A stretch of 64,000 bases of DNA from NCBI RefSeq assembly GCF_001767295.1, contig NZ_CP014944.1, positions 1,550,001 to 1,614,000 on the forward strand, written 5' to 3'. This DNA comes from Colwellia sp. PAMC 20917 (GTDB taxonomy: Bacteria; Pseudomonadota; Gammaproteobacteria; Enterobacterales; Alteromonadaceae). Below the pieces are notes generated by a model that was not told the DNA's origin, did not search any database, and saw only the letters and a list, made by a program, of their open reading frames with translations. Shown piece by piece: positions 18,678 through 29,100 of this stretch (position 1 is the stretch's first letter; the number at the start of each line of letters is the position of its first letter). The position numbers and the translations under genes are program-made.

Positions 18678-21600
18678 CTAAACTTGCTCTAGAACATACC
18701 CCGTAGGCTTAACACCAAAAAACGCCTTTATCTGTTCAACAAGCAAGTAGTTAACCGGCACTAAAATCAAGGTAATAAATGTCGCGAACAATATACCAAA
18801 ACCAAGAGAAACAGCCATTGGGATAAGGAATTGTGCTTGAGTTGATTGCTCAAAAAGTAACGGCATTAAACCAATAAAGGTGGTTAAGCTAGTTAACATC
18901 ACAGGACGAAAACGTGAAGCGCCCGCGGTAAGTACTGCTTCCATAAGCTTAATACCTTCGGCTCTTTTTTTATTGATAAAATCAACTAATACCAAGGAGT
19001 CATTCACCACCACACCAATTAATGCCAGCATGCCCAATAAGCTCATAATCGTTAATTCCATGCCCATGATCCAGTGACCTATAACGGCACCTATCATACC
19101 AAAAGGAATAACGCTCATTACAATAATAGGTTGTAGATAAGACTTAAATGGAATGGCCAGTAAAGCATAAATAATAAAGAAAACAAAAACTAATGCCCAA
19201 GCTAACGATCCAAATGATTCACGTTGCTCTTTAGCTTCACCTTCAAGCGAATGACTGACACCAGGATATTGTAAAAGAAGCTCATCCAAGTAAGTTTTTA
19301 AATCGGCCTGTAATATTGTCATATTGGTGTTTTCTTTATCGACATCAGCGCTGACATTTGCCGTTCTATAACGATCGATTCTAGAGATGGTTGATGGACT
19401 TTTCCCTGGAATTAAGCGAGCAACATGCGCCAAAGGCACTGAACCACCATTGGGAGTTCCAATAAGAATATTTTCTAAATCAGCGGTCGTGCGACGCTCA
19501 CTCAAAGGTAAGCGTACCATTACCCGAACATCGTCTCTACCACGTTGAATACGTTGAACTTGTGAGCCAAAGAACGAGCGGCGTACTTCATTAGATATAC
19601 TTACTCTGGTTAACCCTAGCGCTTTGCCTTGCTCAGTTAATTCGATTTGTAGCTCTTCTTTTCCGTCAGACAAACTATCTTCTATGTCAAAAACGGTTGG
19701 GTAAGTAGCTAAGCGTATTTTTACCTTATCGGTAATTTCTTTAAGCGAGTCCAAAGAGCTTGCTTTTAGCTGTACTTGAATAGGGTCTGATGACCGACCT
19801 ATTTCGGCTCTAAAGGTCATACTTTCAGCGCCAGGAATTGGCCCAATAAGCTCCCGCCATTCGCGAACTAACTGTGTTGAACCAATTGATAAGCTTCTAG
19901 ACTCTGGCGGCGTTATTTCAAAACGAACACTGCCTTGATTGGTTGTGCCACCTCTGCCACCCGTTGTCGCCAAAATATTAATAATGATACTTTCATTCGT
20001 CGCCTCATCAATATATTTCTCACGTAACTCTTCCGCTTTCTCTGTCATTTTTAAGATATGTTTATTCGTTACCTCAAATGGTGAGCCTGCTGGTAAGGTT
20101 AATGAAGCTCTTACCGTCTCACTGGGTATTATTGGAAAGAAGACAAATTTAGTCCAGCCACTCATGACCAAGGTAATGATAATTAAGAAAACACCAACAA
20201 AACCAAAAAATGTCGCTGTTTTAAAATTAATGGCTTTTTTTAATAAAGGCTGATAATAACGTAAAATTGTGTTTTCAAAGCCATCCGCAAAGCGTTGTTG
20301 TAATTGGCTAAATTTAGATGTTTTTGTTTTTTGACTACGGAGTTTTAAATGCTTTAAATGTGACGGTAAAACAAACTTTGACTCGATTAGAGAAAACAAT
20401 AAAACAGGAATAACAATGACCGGAATTTGTGCGAACAATGCCCCTCGCGCACCTTCAATAAATGCCAGAGGTAAAAAAGCGGCAATAGTGGTTAATACAC
20501 CAAAAGTAACCGGCGTAGCCACTTCTTCAGTACCTCTTATGGCTGCTTCTTCCCCTGACTTAGCTGTTTTTAAATGGGTATAAATATTTTCTCCGGTGAC
20601 AATGGCGTCATCCACGACAATACCGAGTACTAAAATAAAGCCAAATAGGCTCATAACGTTAAGGGTTATGCCAAAAAAAGGCATTGCTATAAAAGCCCCC
20701 ATAAATGAAATAGGAATGCCAATAAAAACCCAGAAGGCGATCGACGGGCGTAAAAATAAGCTCAGTAGTGCTAAGACTAAAATACCACCTTGCAACGCAC
20801 TTGTTGTTAACGTTGCAATACGATTTTTTACAATTTGAGAGTCGTCATCCCAATAACTTAACTCAACACCTACCGGCACATTTCCTTGTTGTTCATCAAT
20901 ATAATTTTTTACTGCATCGGCAACGTCAATGGCACTTTGTGGACCAATACGATAGATGTCGATAAAGGCGGCTTGCTTACCGTTAAAGCGTGTTCTTACC
21001 GGTGTTTCTTCAAAAGCATCGGTGATCAACGCAATATCAGACAAACGTAAAATAGAACCATCAGTGTGAGTCTTTATCGCGATGTCAGAAAACTCATTTT
21101 TACGATAAGCTTGCCCCTTTGACAATAATAAAACATCCCCTCCTTCGGTTCTTAGATTGCCCGCAGAAACATCGGTACTAGAATTATTTATCGCGGCTGA
21201 CACTTGGGAGATAGTTAAGTTATATTGTTGTAATTTATCTTGAGGTATTTCAATAGAAACTTCGTAGTTACGAACACCACTAAGCTCTGCCTGAGTAATT
21301 TCAGATATTTTTAACAACTCATCGCGTACTTTCTCTGTATACTCGCGCGTTTCTTTTTCACCATAAATACTGGCGACACTAACCGAGATAACTTCTCTTT
21401 TTCGAGTCGCTAACGACACTACAGGTTTTTCAGCATCTGATGGAAAAGTATTGATAGAGTCGACACGACTTTTAATATCAGCCAAAACTTCTCGTGCATC
21501 GTAGCCACTTTCAACTTCGATATTAACCGCTGAAGAGCCTTCAGATGAACGACTAGCAATTTGCTTAATACCTTCTAGGTCTTGTATCGCCTCTTCTATG

Positions 21601-21794
21601 CGAATAGAAATACTTTTTTCAACATCTTCTGGCGTAGCACCACGTAACGAGACATTCACATTGATACGATCAGAGGCAAATGAGGGGAAAACCTCAACCG
21701 GTATCCGCACAGAGAGACTAAATAAACCTAAAATTAAAATAGTAATTAATAACAGATTCGCAGCTACGTGATTTCGAGCAAACCAGGCGATCAT
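18678..21794 (-). CDS. RND efflux pump inner-membrane transporter
   Basis: This is a 1038-residue proton-driven RND permease of the AcrB/MexF-like superfamily (HAE-type). It shows the N-terminal helix (MIAWFARNHVAANLLLITIL), two large periplasmic loops and twelve expected membrane segments. The TM4 proton relay is visible as GFILVLGIVVDDAIVTGENI with its paired Asp residues, and the C-terminal half repeats it as LLGMLALIGVVVNDSLVLVD. Its start overlaps the adaptor gene by 4 nt. The substrate cannot be read from sequence; relatives export drugs, dyes or detergents. It is the last gene of the three-gene pump operon. Confidence 0.95.
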   Translation of the reverse strand: MIAWFARNHVAANLLLITILILGLFSLSVRIPVEVFPSFASDRINVNVSLRGATPEDVEKSISIRIEEAIQDLEGIKQIASRSSEGSSAVNIEVESGYDAREVLADIKSRVDSINTFPSDAEKPVVSLATRKREVISVSVASIYGEKETREYTEKVRDELLKISEITQAELSGVRNYEVSIEIPQDKLQQYNLTISQVSAAINNSSTDVSAGNLRTEGGDVLLLSKGQAYRKNEFSDIAIKTHTDGSILRLSDIALITDAFEETPVRTRFNGKQAAFIDIYRIGPQSAIDVADAVKNYIDEQQGNVPVGVELSYWDDDSQIVKNRIATLTTSALQGGILVLALLSLFLRPSIAFWVFIGIPISFMGAFIAMPFFGITLNVMSLFGFILVLGIVVDDAIVTGENIYTHLKTAKSGEEAAIRGTEEVATPVTFGVLTTIAAFLPLAFIEGARGALFAQIPVIVIPVLLFSLIESKFVLPSHLKHLKLRSQKTKTSKFSQLQQRFADGFENTILRYYQPLLKKAINFKTATFFGFVGVFLIIITLVMSGWTKFVFFPIIPSETVRASLTLPAGSPFEVTNKHILKMTEKAEELREKYIDEATNESIIINILATTGGRGGTTNQGSVRFEITPPESRSLSIGSTQLVREWRELIGPIPGAESMTFRAEIGRSSDPIQVQLKASSLDSLKEITDKVKIRLATYPTVFDIEDSLSDGKEELQIELTEQGKALGLTRVSISNEVRRSFFGSQVQRIQRGRDDVRVMVRLPLSERRTTADLENILIGTPNGGSVPLAHVARLIPGKSPSTISRIDRYRTANVSADVDKENTNMTILQADLKTYLDELLLQYPGVSHSLEGEAKEQRESFGSLAWALVFVFFIIYALLAIPFKSYLQPIIVMSVIPFGMIGAVIGHWIMGMELTIMSLLGMLALIGVVVNDSLVLVDFINKKRAEGIKLMEAVLTAGASRFRPVMLTSLTTFIGLMPLLFEQSTQAQFLIPMAVSLGFGILFATFITLILVPVNYLLVEQIKAFFGVKPTGYVLEQV

Positions 21795-23083
21795 TGTGCT
21801 TCACCCTTTGATCTTTTAGTGCCTTCAAGTTTTGCCTTATTTTGACGAGCTTTTGGGTTATTTTGTCTTGCTTTACTCGGGATATTTCCTTCAATGGCTA
21901 CGGGAGTTCCAGAGCTCACTTGTCCTAAAGAAGTTAGCACAAGTTCATCACCGGCAACGAGCCCAGACTCAACAATTGACTCTTTACCGTTTTGCCACCC
22001 TAGTAAAACCTCTTTACGAATTAACAAGCCATTTTCGACTGTGTAGACATAGCTTCCCTGATAAATAACATTGCTGGGAATAACCAAAACATTGCTTAGT
22101 TCTTTCCCTGTTATCTGGGCAGTAACATATTGACCTATTTTTATCGGTGATCCCAAAGAGGTTGTTGCATCATAGGGGCGATTAATTTGCGCTACAACAT
22201 AGAGCTGCTGCGACTGTTCATCGATAGCACTTTCGGTGCGAATTATTTTTCCATTCCATGATTGATGGCCAATTAAATCAGAGCTTATTTTTACATCGTC
22301 CTTATTACCCTGTTCACCAATATCTCGATATACTTCAGGTAAGTTAATCAAGGAAAGATCTTTATTATTAATCGGTAAGCGAATTTCTACATAATCAACA
22401 GCAAAAATGGTGGCAAGTTGACTGTTACTGGTAACAACTTGACCAATATCGACTTGTTTTTTCAAAATGCGTCCCGCATAAGGTGCCACTATTTGGGTGC
22501 GTTCTAACGATAGCTTAGCTTTATCTAATTGTGCTTGTGCAGAAAGTACTTTTGCTTTTGCTGACTCAAGTTGCGGCTGACGTAACACTAAAACACCGGC
22601 TACTTTACCATTTCCCAACCGCTGCCAGTCAGCTTCTGCTTGTTGAACTCTTGCTTGTTCTTCAAGTAATACTTGGTTGGCAGATAAAAGATTTGCTTGT
22701 GATACTTTGACTTCTGACCGGTAATCTCGATCATCAAGTTGTACTAAAACATCACCTTTTTCAAAAAAACCTCCGTCACGAAATTGACCACTAACTTGAG
22801 TGATTTGGCCAGCAACCTGCGCAAAAAGTATGCTTTGTGTACGAGGTTTTACCGTACCAAAACTTTCCACCATAACTTGATAACGTTGCGGCGCTAAAAT
22901 CTTTGTTGCTACTGTCATCTGGGGCGCTTTTGAGGGTTTAGCCCTTTTCGATTGTGGCGGGTTACTATAAATCAAAGCGACTAATGATAATGTAACGCCA
23001 ATAATAACAGCTAGGATGAGCAACTTTTTTAGCGTGCTTGGTTTTTGTGTTATTTCTGTATGTAAACTTGGTTGTGAAGACAT
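21791..23083 (-). CDS. RND efflux periplasmic adaptor (membrane fusion protein)
   Basis: The 430-residue adaptor links pump and outer-membrane channel. It has a single N-terminal anchor (LLILAVIIGVTLSLVALIY) and a lipoyl/barrel-sandwich half (ILFAQVAGQITQVSGQFRDGG). A helical hairpin rich in Ala and Gln spans residues about 135-195, followed by the second lipoyl half (TQIVAPYAGRILKKQVDIGQ) and the beta-barrel. The last 30 residues are unusually basic with the short repeat KARQN twice. It overlaps the transporter start by 4 nt and starts 2 nt after the channel gene stop. Confidence 0.93.
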   Translation of the reverse strand: MSSQPSLHTEITQKPSTLKKLLILAVIIGVTLSLVALIYSNPPQSKRAKPSKAPQMTVATKILAPQRYQVMVESFGTVKPRTQSILFAQVAGQITQVSGQFRDGGFFEKGDVLVQLDDRDYRSEVKVSQANLLSANQVLLEEQARVQQAEADWQRLGNGKVAGVLVLRQPQLESAKAKVLSAQAQLDKAKLSLERTQIVAPYAGRILKKQVDIGQVVTSNSQLATIFAVDYVEIRLPINNKDLSLINLPEVYRDIGEQGNKDDVKISSDLIGHQSWNGKIIRTESAIDEQSQQLYVVAQINRPYDATTSLGSPIKIGQYVTAQITGKELSNVLVIPSNVIYQGSYVYTVENGLLIRKEVLLGWQNGKESIVESGLVAGDELVLTSLGQVSSGTPVAIEGNIPSKARQNNPKARQNKAKLEGTKRSKGEAQ

Positions 23084-23085
23084 TA

Positions 23086-24510
23086 TTATTCAGCCTTTGG
23101 ATTAATAGTTGTGGCAGTTTTCTCAGGCACAGTAAAGTCGCCACCGAGTGCTAAATGTAGTTGTATGCGATTGGCAATCAAGCGATTTTTAAGCTTTATC
23201 AAGGTACTTTGTGCATCAAACGATCGTGATTGAGCATCAAGCACCGTAGTATAATTAACCAAACCACTTTGATATTGTTCAAAAGAAAGTGTCGCGGCAA
23301 CTTTGGCATTTTCTTGTGCAGCTAACATACTTTTATAGCTATTTTTTAAACTTTTTTCTTGGGTCACCGCATTCTCAACCTCAGTAAATGCATTATATAA
23401 GTGCTCAAGATATTGCTGTTCGTTTTGTTTCAACGCTAACCGTGCTTGCTCTTCATTAGCAGCCAAACGACCAGCATTAAATAGTGGTGCAGAAATATTT
23501 CCAAACAATGACCATGCTAACGATGATCCTGATAGCAAGTCATCTATATCAATGCCGCTGTCTCCTACCGACGCTGTTAAACTTAGGCTTGGAAAACGTT
23601 GTTTGTGTGCATAAGCGAGGCCAGCATCTTTAGCAAGTAATAAATACCAACTAGACTTTAACTGAGGTTTTCTGCTAATAAGCTCCGATGGCAATCCTAA
23701 GGGAATATCAGAGGTTAGTAGCGGTAAATCAGCCTCAACTAACAATGTTCCTGTGGGATACTCACCAACTAAACGTTCCAACTGTCTAATTAATTGAGTT
23801 TTTACTGTTTTTTGTTCCCAAACACGAGTTAACTCATTGTTTAGCTCATTACGTGTTAGGTAAACATCAAGTGCTTCACTTAAGCCACTGTTATAGCCTG
23901 ATTCAATAATGTCTAAATTTTGTTGGGAGTTTTTTACACGACCTTGATAAAGTGACAGTAGCTTTTCTGCCTCAACAACCGCGAACCACGTAGTGACAAC
24001 ATCAACCACTAATTGCTGTTTACTTTGCTCAAAATTCGACTGTTCAGCCATAAACGTTAAGTTAGCTTGTTGGTCAGCTGAAGATAGTTTCCCCCATAAA
24101 TCAAGTTCGTAAGTTAAATTCAAATTAACTGAGCTTGAATTAGTGTAAGTATCAGAGTCATTGTATTTATTTCGACCCGAACGCAAAGACAAATCAAGCG
24201 ATGGCCAAAGTGTACTGCCAGAAATGATCAGTTGTTGCTTTTGAATTTCAACATTATACGCTTGAATTTTTAATTGGTGATTTGATGCTAGTGCTGTTCT
24301 CACTAATTGTTGAACTTGAGGACTATCAAGCTGTTCTAGCCAGTTATTTTCAACCTGCAGGTTTTGTTCACTTTGTTGCCAAGTCGCAGGTAAGTTAATA
24401 TTTCTAATATTTTTATCAAGCTCAGATGTACTCGAGCAAGCCAACAACAGGGTTGTTGCTAGGACAGTCATAACACTGTGTTTGATCTGTATTCGAAAAC
24501 GGTTTTCCAT
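23086..24510 (-). CDS. Outer-membrane efflux lipoprotein (NodT/OprM-type)
   Basis: The TolC-like channel of the pump is about 474 residues with the start at 24510, which gives a lipoprotein signal ending in LLLACSS (lipidated Cys). A GTG five codons upstream is an alternative start. It has two OEP repeats of long amphipathic helices (LTYELDLWGKLSSADQQA, GNISAPLFNAGRLAANEEQ), typical of TolC proteins. It is the first gene of the pump operon, so channel, adaptor and pump are read in that order. No regulator gene is adjacent. Confidence 0.92.
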   Translation of the reverse strand: MENRFRIQIKHSVMTVLATTLLLACSSTSELDKNIRNINLPATWQQSEQNLQVENNWLEQLDSPQVQQLVRTALASNHQLKIQAYNVEIQKQQLIISGSTLWPSLDLSLRSGRNKYNDSDTYTNSSSVNLNLTYELDLWGKLSSADQQANLTFMAEQSNFEQSKQQLVVDVVTTWFAVVEAEKLLSLYQGRVKNSQQNLDIIESGYNSGLSEALDVYLTRNELNNELTRVWEQKTVKTQLIRQLERLVGEYPTGTLLVEADLPLLTSDIPLGLPSELISRKPQLKSSWYLLLAKDAGLAYAHKQRFPSLSLTASVGDSGIDIDDLLSGSSLAWSLFGNISAPLFNAGRLAANEEQARLALKQNEQQYLEHLYNAFTEVENAVTQEKSLKNSYKSMLAAQENAKVAATLSFEQYQSGLVNYTTVLDAQSRSFDAQSTLIKLKNRLIANRIQLHLALGGDFTVPEKTATTINPKAE

Positions 24511-24794
24511 AAAAGATGAAACCACTTATAGTATTTTTAATGCTTTAATTGTAATCAGTATTAATGAAAAGCTGTAATGACTTTACAAAAGTTTACTTTC
24601 AAAAAATTTACTGCGATGAATAACCTGAATAAAACGTTGAGTGGTGGTAGTTTTCAATTTGGGTGATTAAACCCATAACTAAGTAAGCGTCAAGAATACG
24701 CTTGGCTCAGTAAAAAACAGATAAGATGATTAACGAAGGGAATACGACAAAGGTACTTTCATCATTAGCCTCAAATAACTATGTACTCCCTTAA
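24511..24794. other. Efflux operon upstream region
   Basis: These 284 nt hold the promoter region of the efflux operon and run up to the left direct repeat. I see no gene and no confident promoter pair. Confidence 0.5.
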
Positions 24795-24870
24795 GTTAGA
24801 ACAAAAAAAAGCCCACAATTGCTTGTGGGCTTTTTTGTCTCAATAAAGAGAAATATGGTGCCTTGACCCG
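24795..24870. repeat. Left direct repeat: tRNA-Phe 3' end plus terminator
   Basis: These 76 nt repeat 38584-38658 almost perfectly; the only difference is eight versus seven A in one run. From left to right it holds GTTAGAAC, a terminator hairpin (14-nt arms at 24805-24818 and 24823-24836), a short spacer and the last 15 nt of a tRNA-Phe gene (minus strand, CGGGTCAAGGCACCA). The rest of the tRNA is missing. The identity ends exactly where the transposase relic begins. A tRNA 3' end duplicated at the far edge of a block is the pattern left by site-specific integration. Confidence 0.9.
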
Positions 24871-25163
24871 CAACGTACCGTTCGCCGATACGTTTTATTA
24901 ATATATTGCACATAACGTCTACCCACAGATTGTATCAATTTCTGGATAGATATTGTTTTACTGGGTGTCATAAGTAAATGAACATTGTTGGTCATCAACA
25001 CTTAGGCATGAACCGACACTGTATATTTTTGACAAGCATCGTTTACGTATTCAAGATAAAAAAAATAATCAGTATAGGTAAAATAATAGACATTGTGATT
25101 ATTGCAGCGACTAATAATATGACAAGGAACATTTACTAAAAAATGGCGTTGTTTACGTATCAT
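24871..25163 (-). pseudogene. RAYT/Y1-type transposase relic
   Basis: From an ATG at 25163 the minus strand reads MIRKQRHFLVNVPCHIISRC, then a TDYFFYLEYVNDACQKYTVSVHA stretch, a stop codon at 25002-25004, then VLMTNNVHLLMTP, QSVGRRYVQYINKTYRRT. This is the N-terminal half of a REP-associated tyrosine (Y1) transposase. Two lesions show: the stop replaces the expected Tyr after HA, and the metal-binding HxH motif reads NVH instead of HVH. The reading frame then runs straight into the tRNA-Phe fragment, so the C-terminal half with the catalytic Tyr is gone. It is not functional. Confidence 0.8.
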
Positions 25164-25276
25164 TATCGATTCCTTTCGATAGTAAATACCCCGTTAATAT
25201 TAGCTAATTAATGACAATAGCAAATGAGATCTATTCTCAAGTGTCACCGACCCCTTTTATTCCGGATTTATTCCCC

Positions 25277-25290
25277 CGCCGTTTGCGGCG
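25277..25290 (+). repeat. Hairpin before the IS200-like relic
   Basis: CGCCG-TTTG-CGGCG forms a short GC-rich hairpin about 11 nt before the first codon of the IS200/IS605-like gene. Elements of this family carry subterminal hairpins that their transposase binds as single-stranded DNA, so this may be the left-end hairpin of the original element. Confidence 0.45.
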
Positions 25291-25301
25291 TAAATAGATG
25301 A

Positions 25302-25556
25302 ATGAGCGAATTTATACATAAAAACTACAATGTGACAGTTCTAATTTATCATCTAGTTTTCCCTGTAAAGTATAGAAGGGCAGTTCTTGATGCTGGTGTA
25401 GATAGGGTTATTACTTTAACTTGGGCAGAGATAGATAAACGTTACGAGATAAATTTTTTAGAAATAGGGTCAGATGAAGATCACATACACTTTTTAGACC
25501 GGTCGTTACCAATGTATAGCACTGGTAACGATGATAAAAAGTTTGTAAGCGTATAG
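25302..25556 (+). pseudogene. IS200/IS605 TnpA relic, truncated
   Basis: The 84-residue reading frame has the N-terminal half of an IS200/IS605 TnpA: NYNVTVLIYHLVFPVKYRRA, then ITLTWAEIDKRYEINFLEIG and the HUH motif as DEDHIHFL. After that motif the family pattern is lost and the frame stops. The helix carrying the catalytic Tyr is missing, so it cannot transpose. Full TnpA proteins are about 130-155 residues. It sits between the other transposase relic and the giant-gene operon. Confidence 0.8.
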
Positions 25557-25588
25557 CTAACGGCTCCTGCTGTTAGCTATACGCTTAC
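25545..25588. repeat. 17-bp perfect inverted repeat at the end of the IS relic
   Basis: The arms GTAAGCGTATAGCTAAC (25545-25561) and its exact complement (25572-25588) enclose a 10-nt loop. The left arm overlaps the relic's stop codon. It could be the right-end hairpin of the element or a terminator without a T-run. A smaller 8-bp hairpin (25504-25530) lies just inside. Confidence 0.7.
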
Positions 25589-25728
25589 TATCCAACGCTG
25601 TATTTTAGTTATCAAACTAATAAGATCCTTAATAGCAAGGCTTTCATATGAGATACAGGTGCGAAGACTCTAAACTCCACGTCTGTCGACAGGAATTTTG
25701 AAAAATATTACTTACCTTTCTTTTAAGA

Positions 25729-26100
25729 TTAATTAGTTGCCTGTGATTTACCTAAGTGTTTTTTACGGGCTTTATCTTGGATTACCAGCTTAATTTTATC
25801 AAGCCTCACTGCATTATGTTCAGTGCTTGATAAACTGTGATTATAATTATTAGCAGTCATTCTGTTCTTTTTAGTTCTATTCGTTACAGTAATATCTTGT
25901 TGATTAAAGCTATTTGTTGCTCGTTTCTCAATTTTTTCATTTAACTCGGTTATCTTTTTTGTTAATTGTTGAACGTCTCTCTTCAAATAAACATATTTAT
26001 CTTCAATCGATTGATTATTCGTATAGTTGATATAACCAACGGTGCTTGCACCTAAAGCCACTCCTGCAATGCCTACTACTATAAGTTTTAACATTTTCAC
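25729..26100 (-). CDS. Small membrane-anchored coiled-coil protein
   Basis: The 123-residue protein has one N-terminal membrane segment (LKLIVVGIAGVALGASTVGYI), then a heptad-like segment (YLKRDVQQLTKKITELNEKIEKR, about residues 37-60) and a basic polar tail (KLVIQDKARKKHLGKSQ). I do not recognise the family. It lies 48 nt behind the giant lipoprotein gene on the same strand with no terminator visible between them, so the two are probably one operon. It may be an anchor or accessory factor for the giant protein; that is inference. Confidence 0.7.
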   Translation of the reverse strand: MKMLKLIVVGIAGVALGASTVGYINYTNNQSIEDKYVYLKRDVQQLTKKITELNEKIEKRATNSFNQQDITVTNRTKKNRMTANNYNHSLSSTEHNAVRLDKIKLVIQDKARKKHLGKSQATN

Positions 26101-26148
26101 CTCATAAAAAAGGGCTAAATTAATAGCCCTTTGATCAAATATTACAAA

Positions 26149-29100
26149 TTACTGATTTACCAAAACGCCTAAACTTTCTAAAGTCGTCACTTGTGAGGCA
26201 TCAGACAACGGTATATTTTGAATATTTATACTCATCATTAATTGTTGTAAGTCATCATTAAGATGCAATTGATCTTGGGTATTCCTAAGATTTATTACTT
26301 TACTTAAATCAGCTACTTGTGATTGGTTAATCGATAAGAATGATAAATCAACAAGAGATTCAATAGGAGATAAATCAGAAACGGCTGAATGGTTTAGTTC
26401 TAACCCCCAACTTAGGTTCGTTAATGTAGAAGCTATCGTCGATAAAAATGCATCATTTACAGAGTCATCAAAACCAATAGATAAGTACTGAAGGTTAACT
26501 AACTCAGGGATCACGCCAGCAGGATCGCTGTCACCGATCTCTGATGTAGTTAAAGGACCATGCAAATATAATGTTCTTAAGTGTGGCAAATTTAATAACT
26601 GTGCTGCATCAACATTTATATCATTACTATCAAGTTGATGTGTACTCAATGCAATTCCTGATAGTTTAGGTAAATTAGCTAACGGTGATAAATTAAATGT
26701 TGTATCACCCCACAAGTGTAAAAAACTTAAATTATGTGTATTGGTTAAATGATTCAAATCTGTAACGTGCGTACCTGCTAACCATAAGTCTCTTAACCTT
26801 ATACCACTAACAGAATTTGAGAAATCTGCCAGATTTGTATCGTTAAAGGCATGATTATCTAGATTTAAATTTTCAAGTTGAGGAAGGTTAAATAATGGAC
26901 TGTAATCACCAATTACAACAACATTAAAATTTAAATCATTAGGTAAATTTACATTACTAAGACCATATAATTGTTCAATACCTGCAATGCTTGTCAATGC
27001 AACATCACCCGAACAATTGAGGTTATGTAATTGCGCAACATATGTAAATTCTCCTTTATTGTCATCAAAACACGTTGTTAAACCTGCATCAGTGAATGTA
27101 ATATCGGCTAGTAAATCAGATTTAACATTACCAGATAATCCGCTACCTAAGTAACCGTTAATTTGTTCAGGATTTTCTAATGGTAGATTATCAATAATTA
27201 GATTATCTAGGTGTGAATAGAACTCCAATCCACCTAAATTGTTTAATTGGGTATTACCCACATCAACAAAACGCAGTTTTTGCATACTATCAAACTCACC
27301 ATGAACTTGAGTAATAGCAGTGCCATTTAAATGAATTTCTTCAAGGTTATAAAAAACTGATAATCCCCATACTTCAGTAATAGCAGAGCCGTCACACCAT
27401 AATGATTGTAATTGCCCTGTTACCAACTGTTCACCAACGTTATCAATTAAACATTGTTTAAGGGCAAGATCTTGAATCTCGTCTAAATAAGACGCTAGCA
27501 TCTGCCCATAAGCCAACTCACCTTCTACATGAATACCAAAATCACGTAATCTTTGTACCTGGTACTCAATATTTGAACCATCAATCACAGGTAACATATT
27601 CACATTTACATAACTTAAATGTGGTAATGGCTCATTATTCATATCTCCATTAACAAACAATTCAGATAAATCTGTTACGTTAGTATTTTGAATGTTGACT
27701 GAATGAATTTTCCATAAATGATTAATAGGAGCCAAACTAGTAATAGCTACTCCTTGAAAGTCTATCCATTTAACTCCTTGATGGGTTGCCATTAAACTTT
27801 CAAATTCAGTATCTCCTAAACCACTCCCCCAACCTAAGTCTAAATTTTCAATATTAGAAAGAGATAAAAGAACAGTTAAATCATTTGTGCTGATATCACC
27901 ATGAATACGAAGTTGGTTTAATGCTGGCATATTTGCAATTTGTGCAAACATCGTTTCATCAATCATCTGGTTTCGGCGAATTGATAAACCTTTAAAATTA
28001 GGTAATGAGGTGAGATGTGTTAAATCAATATCTTGTTCATCTTGCCCCATTATCTCTAGCTTCTCTAAAGTAGTAATAGTCGCCAACGGACTAATATCCG
28101 TTACTGATGTTTCTGAAATATCAATATGTAATAACGATGGATGGTTTTCTAACGCAAGTAATTTCGTATTATTAAACTCAAAGTTATAACCAGCAGTGAA
28201 CATTTCTAAATTAATCAAACTTGCAACAGCACTAAAATCAGTAACCTGAGATAAGCCACCTAAATGTAAATAGCGCAAATTATATAGTTGTTCAAGCCCA
28301 CCTAAGTTACTAATTTCTCGAAAACCACAATCAATGTGTTCAAGACGGTCAATGTATTGGTCACCATTTAGGTAATCGATAACACATTGTTCAAATTCGC
28401 CATCTACAAATGTAATATCAGCTAAAGGTGTTCCGGTTGTAAAATTAGGATCATGTGGAAATGCATCAGAGTTATCACCGACTCCATCTCCATCACTATC
28501 AAGTCTTTCAGCTGGGTCATTAGGGAAATGGTCAGAGTTGTCACCAACACCATCTCCATCAGAATCAAAAGACTCAGCGGAATTAAATGGGAATGCATCA
28601 ACATCATCATCTATACCATCATTATCATCATCTTCGTCAATGCTATCTACAACACCATCATGATCAGAGTCGATATCAAGTACCTCATAGAACTGAACAC
28701 GAGGAGAAATAAATATGTAGTTATCTTCTTCGACTGATGGAAAAGTCCAGGTATTATTGTTGCGTTCTTCCCACTCTAATACGTAAATACGATTACCAAT
28801 TTGTGCTAGAGGCTGCCAGTGACGAATCCTAAAACGATTGCAGTAATCATTTGCTTCTGCATTACATTGCCAATTTCCATCTTCAGTACGATTACTATTA
28901 AAAGATAGGCGATTGTTTTCATCTTCTGACCAATACCAGCGATCCCAACCATTGCCATGGTCGTCAAAGTTAAAGTTTTCATCCCAAATACGGCTTACAT
29001 TTGCAGATGCTTCAAACCTAAAGCCAAATAAGTCGGTAAGTTCGCCCTGCTCGTTGTATGCATCAAGGTTTGTTAAGCTAAAACTATTTTGTAAATAACG

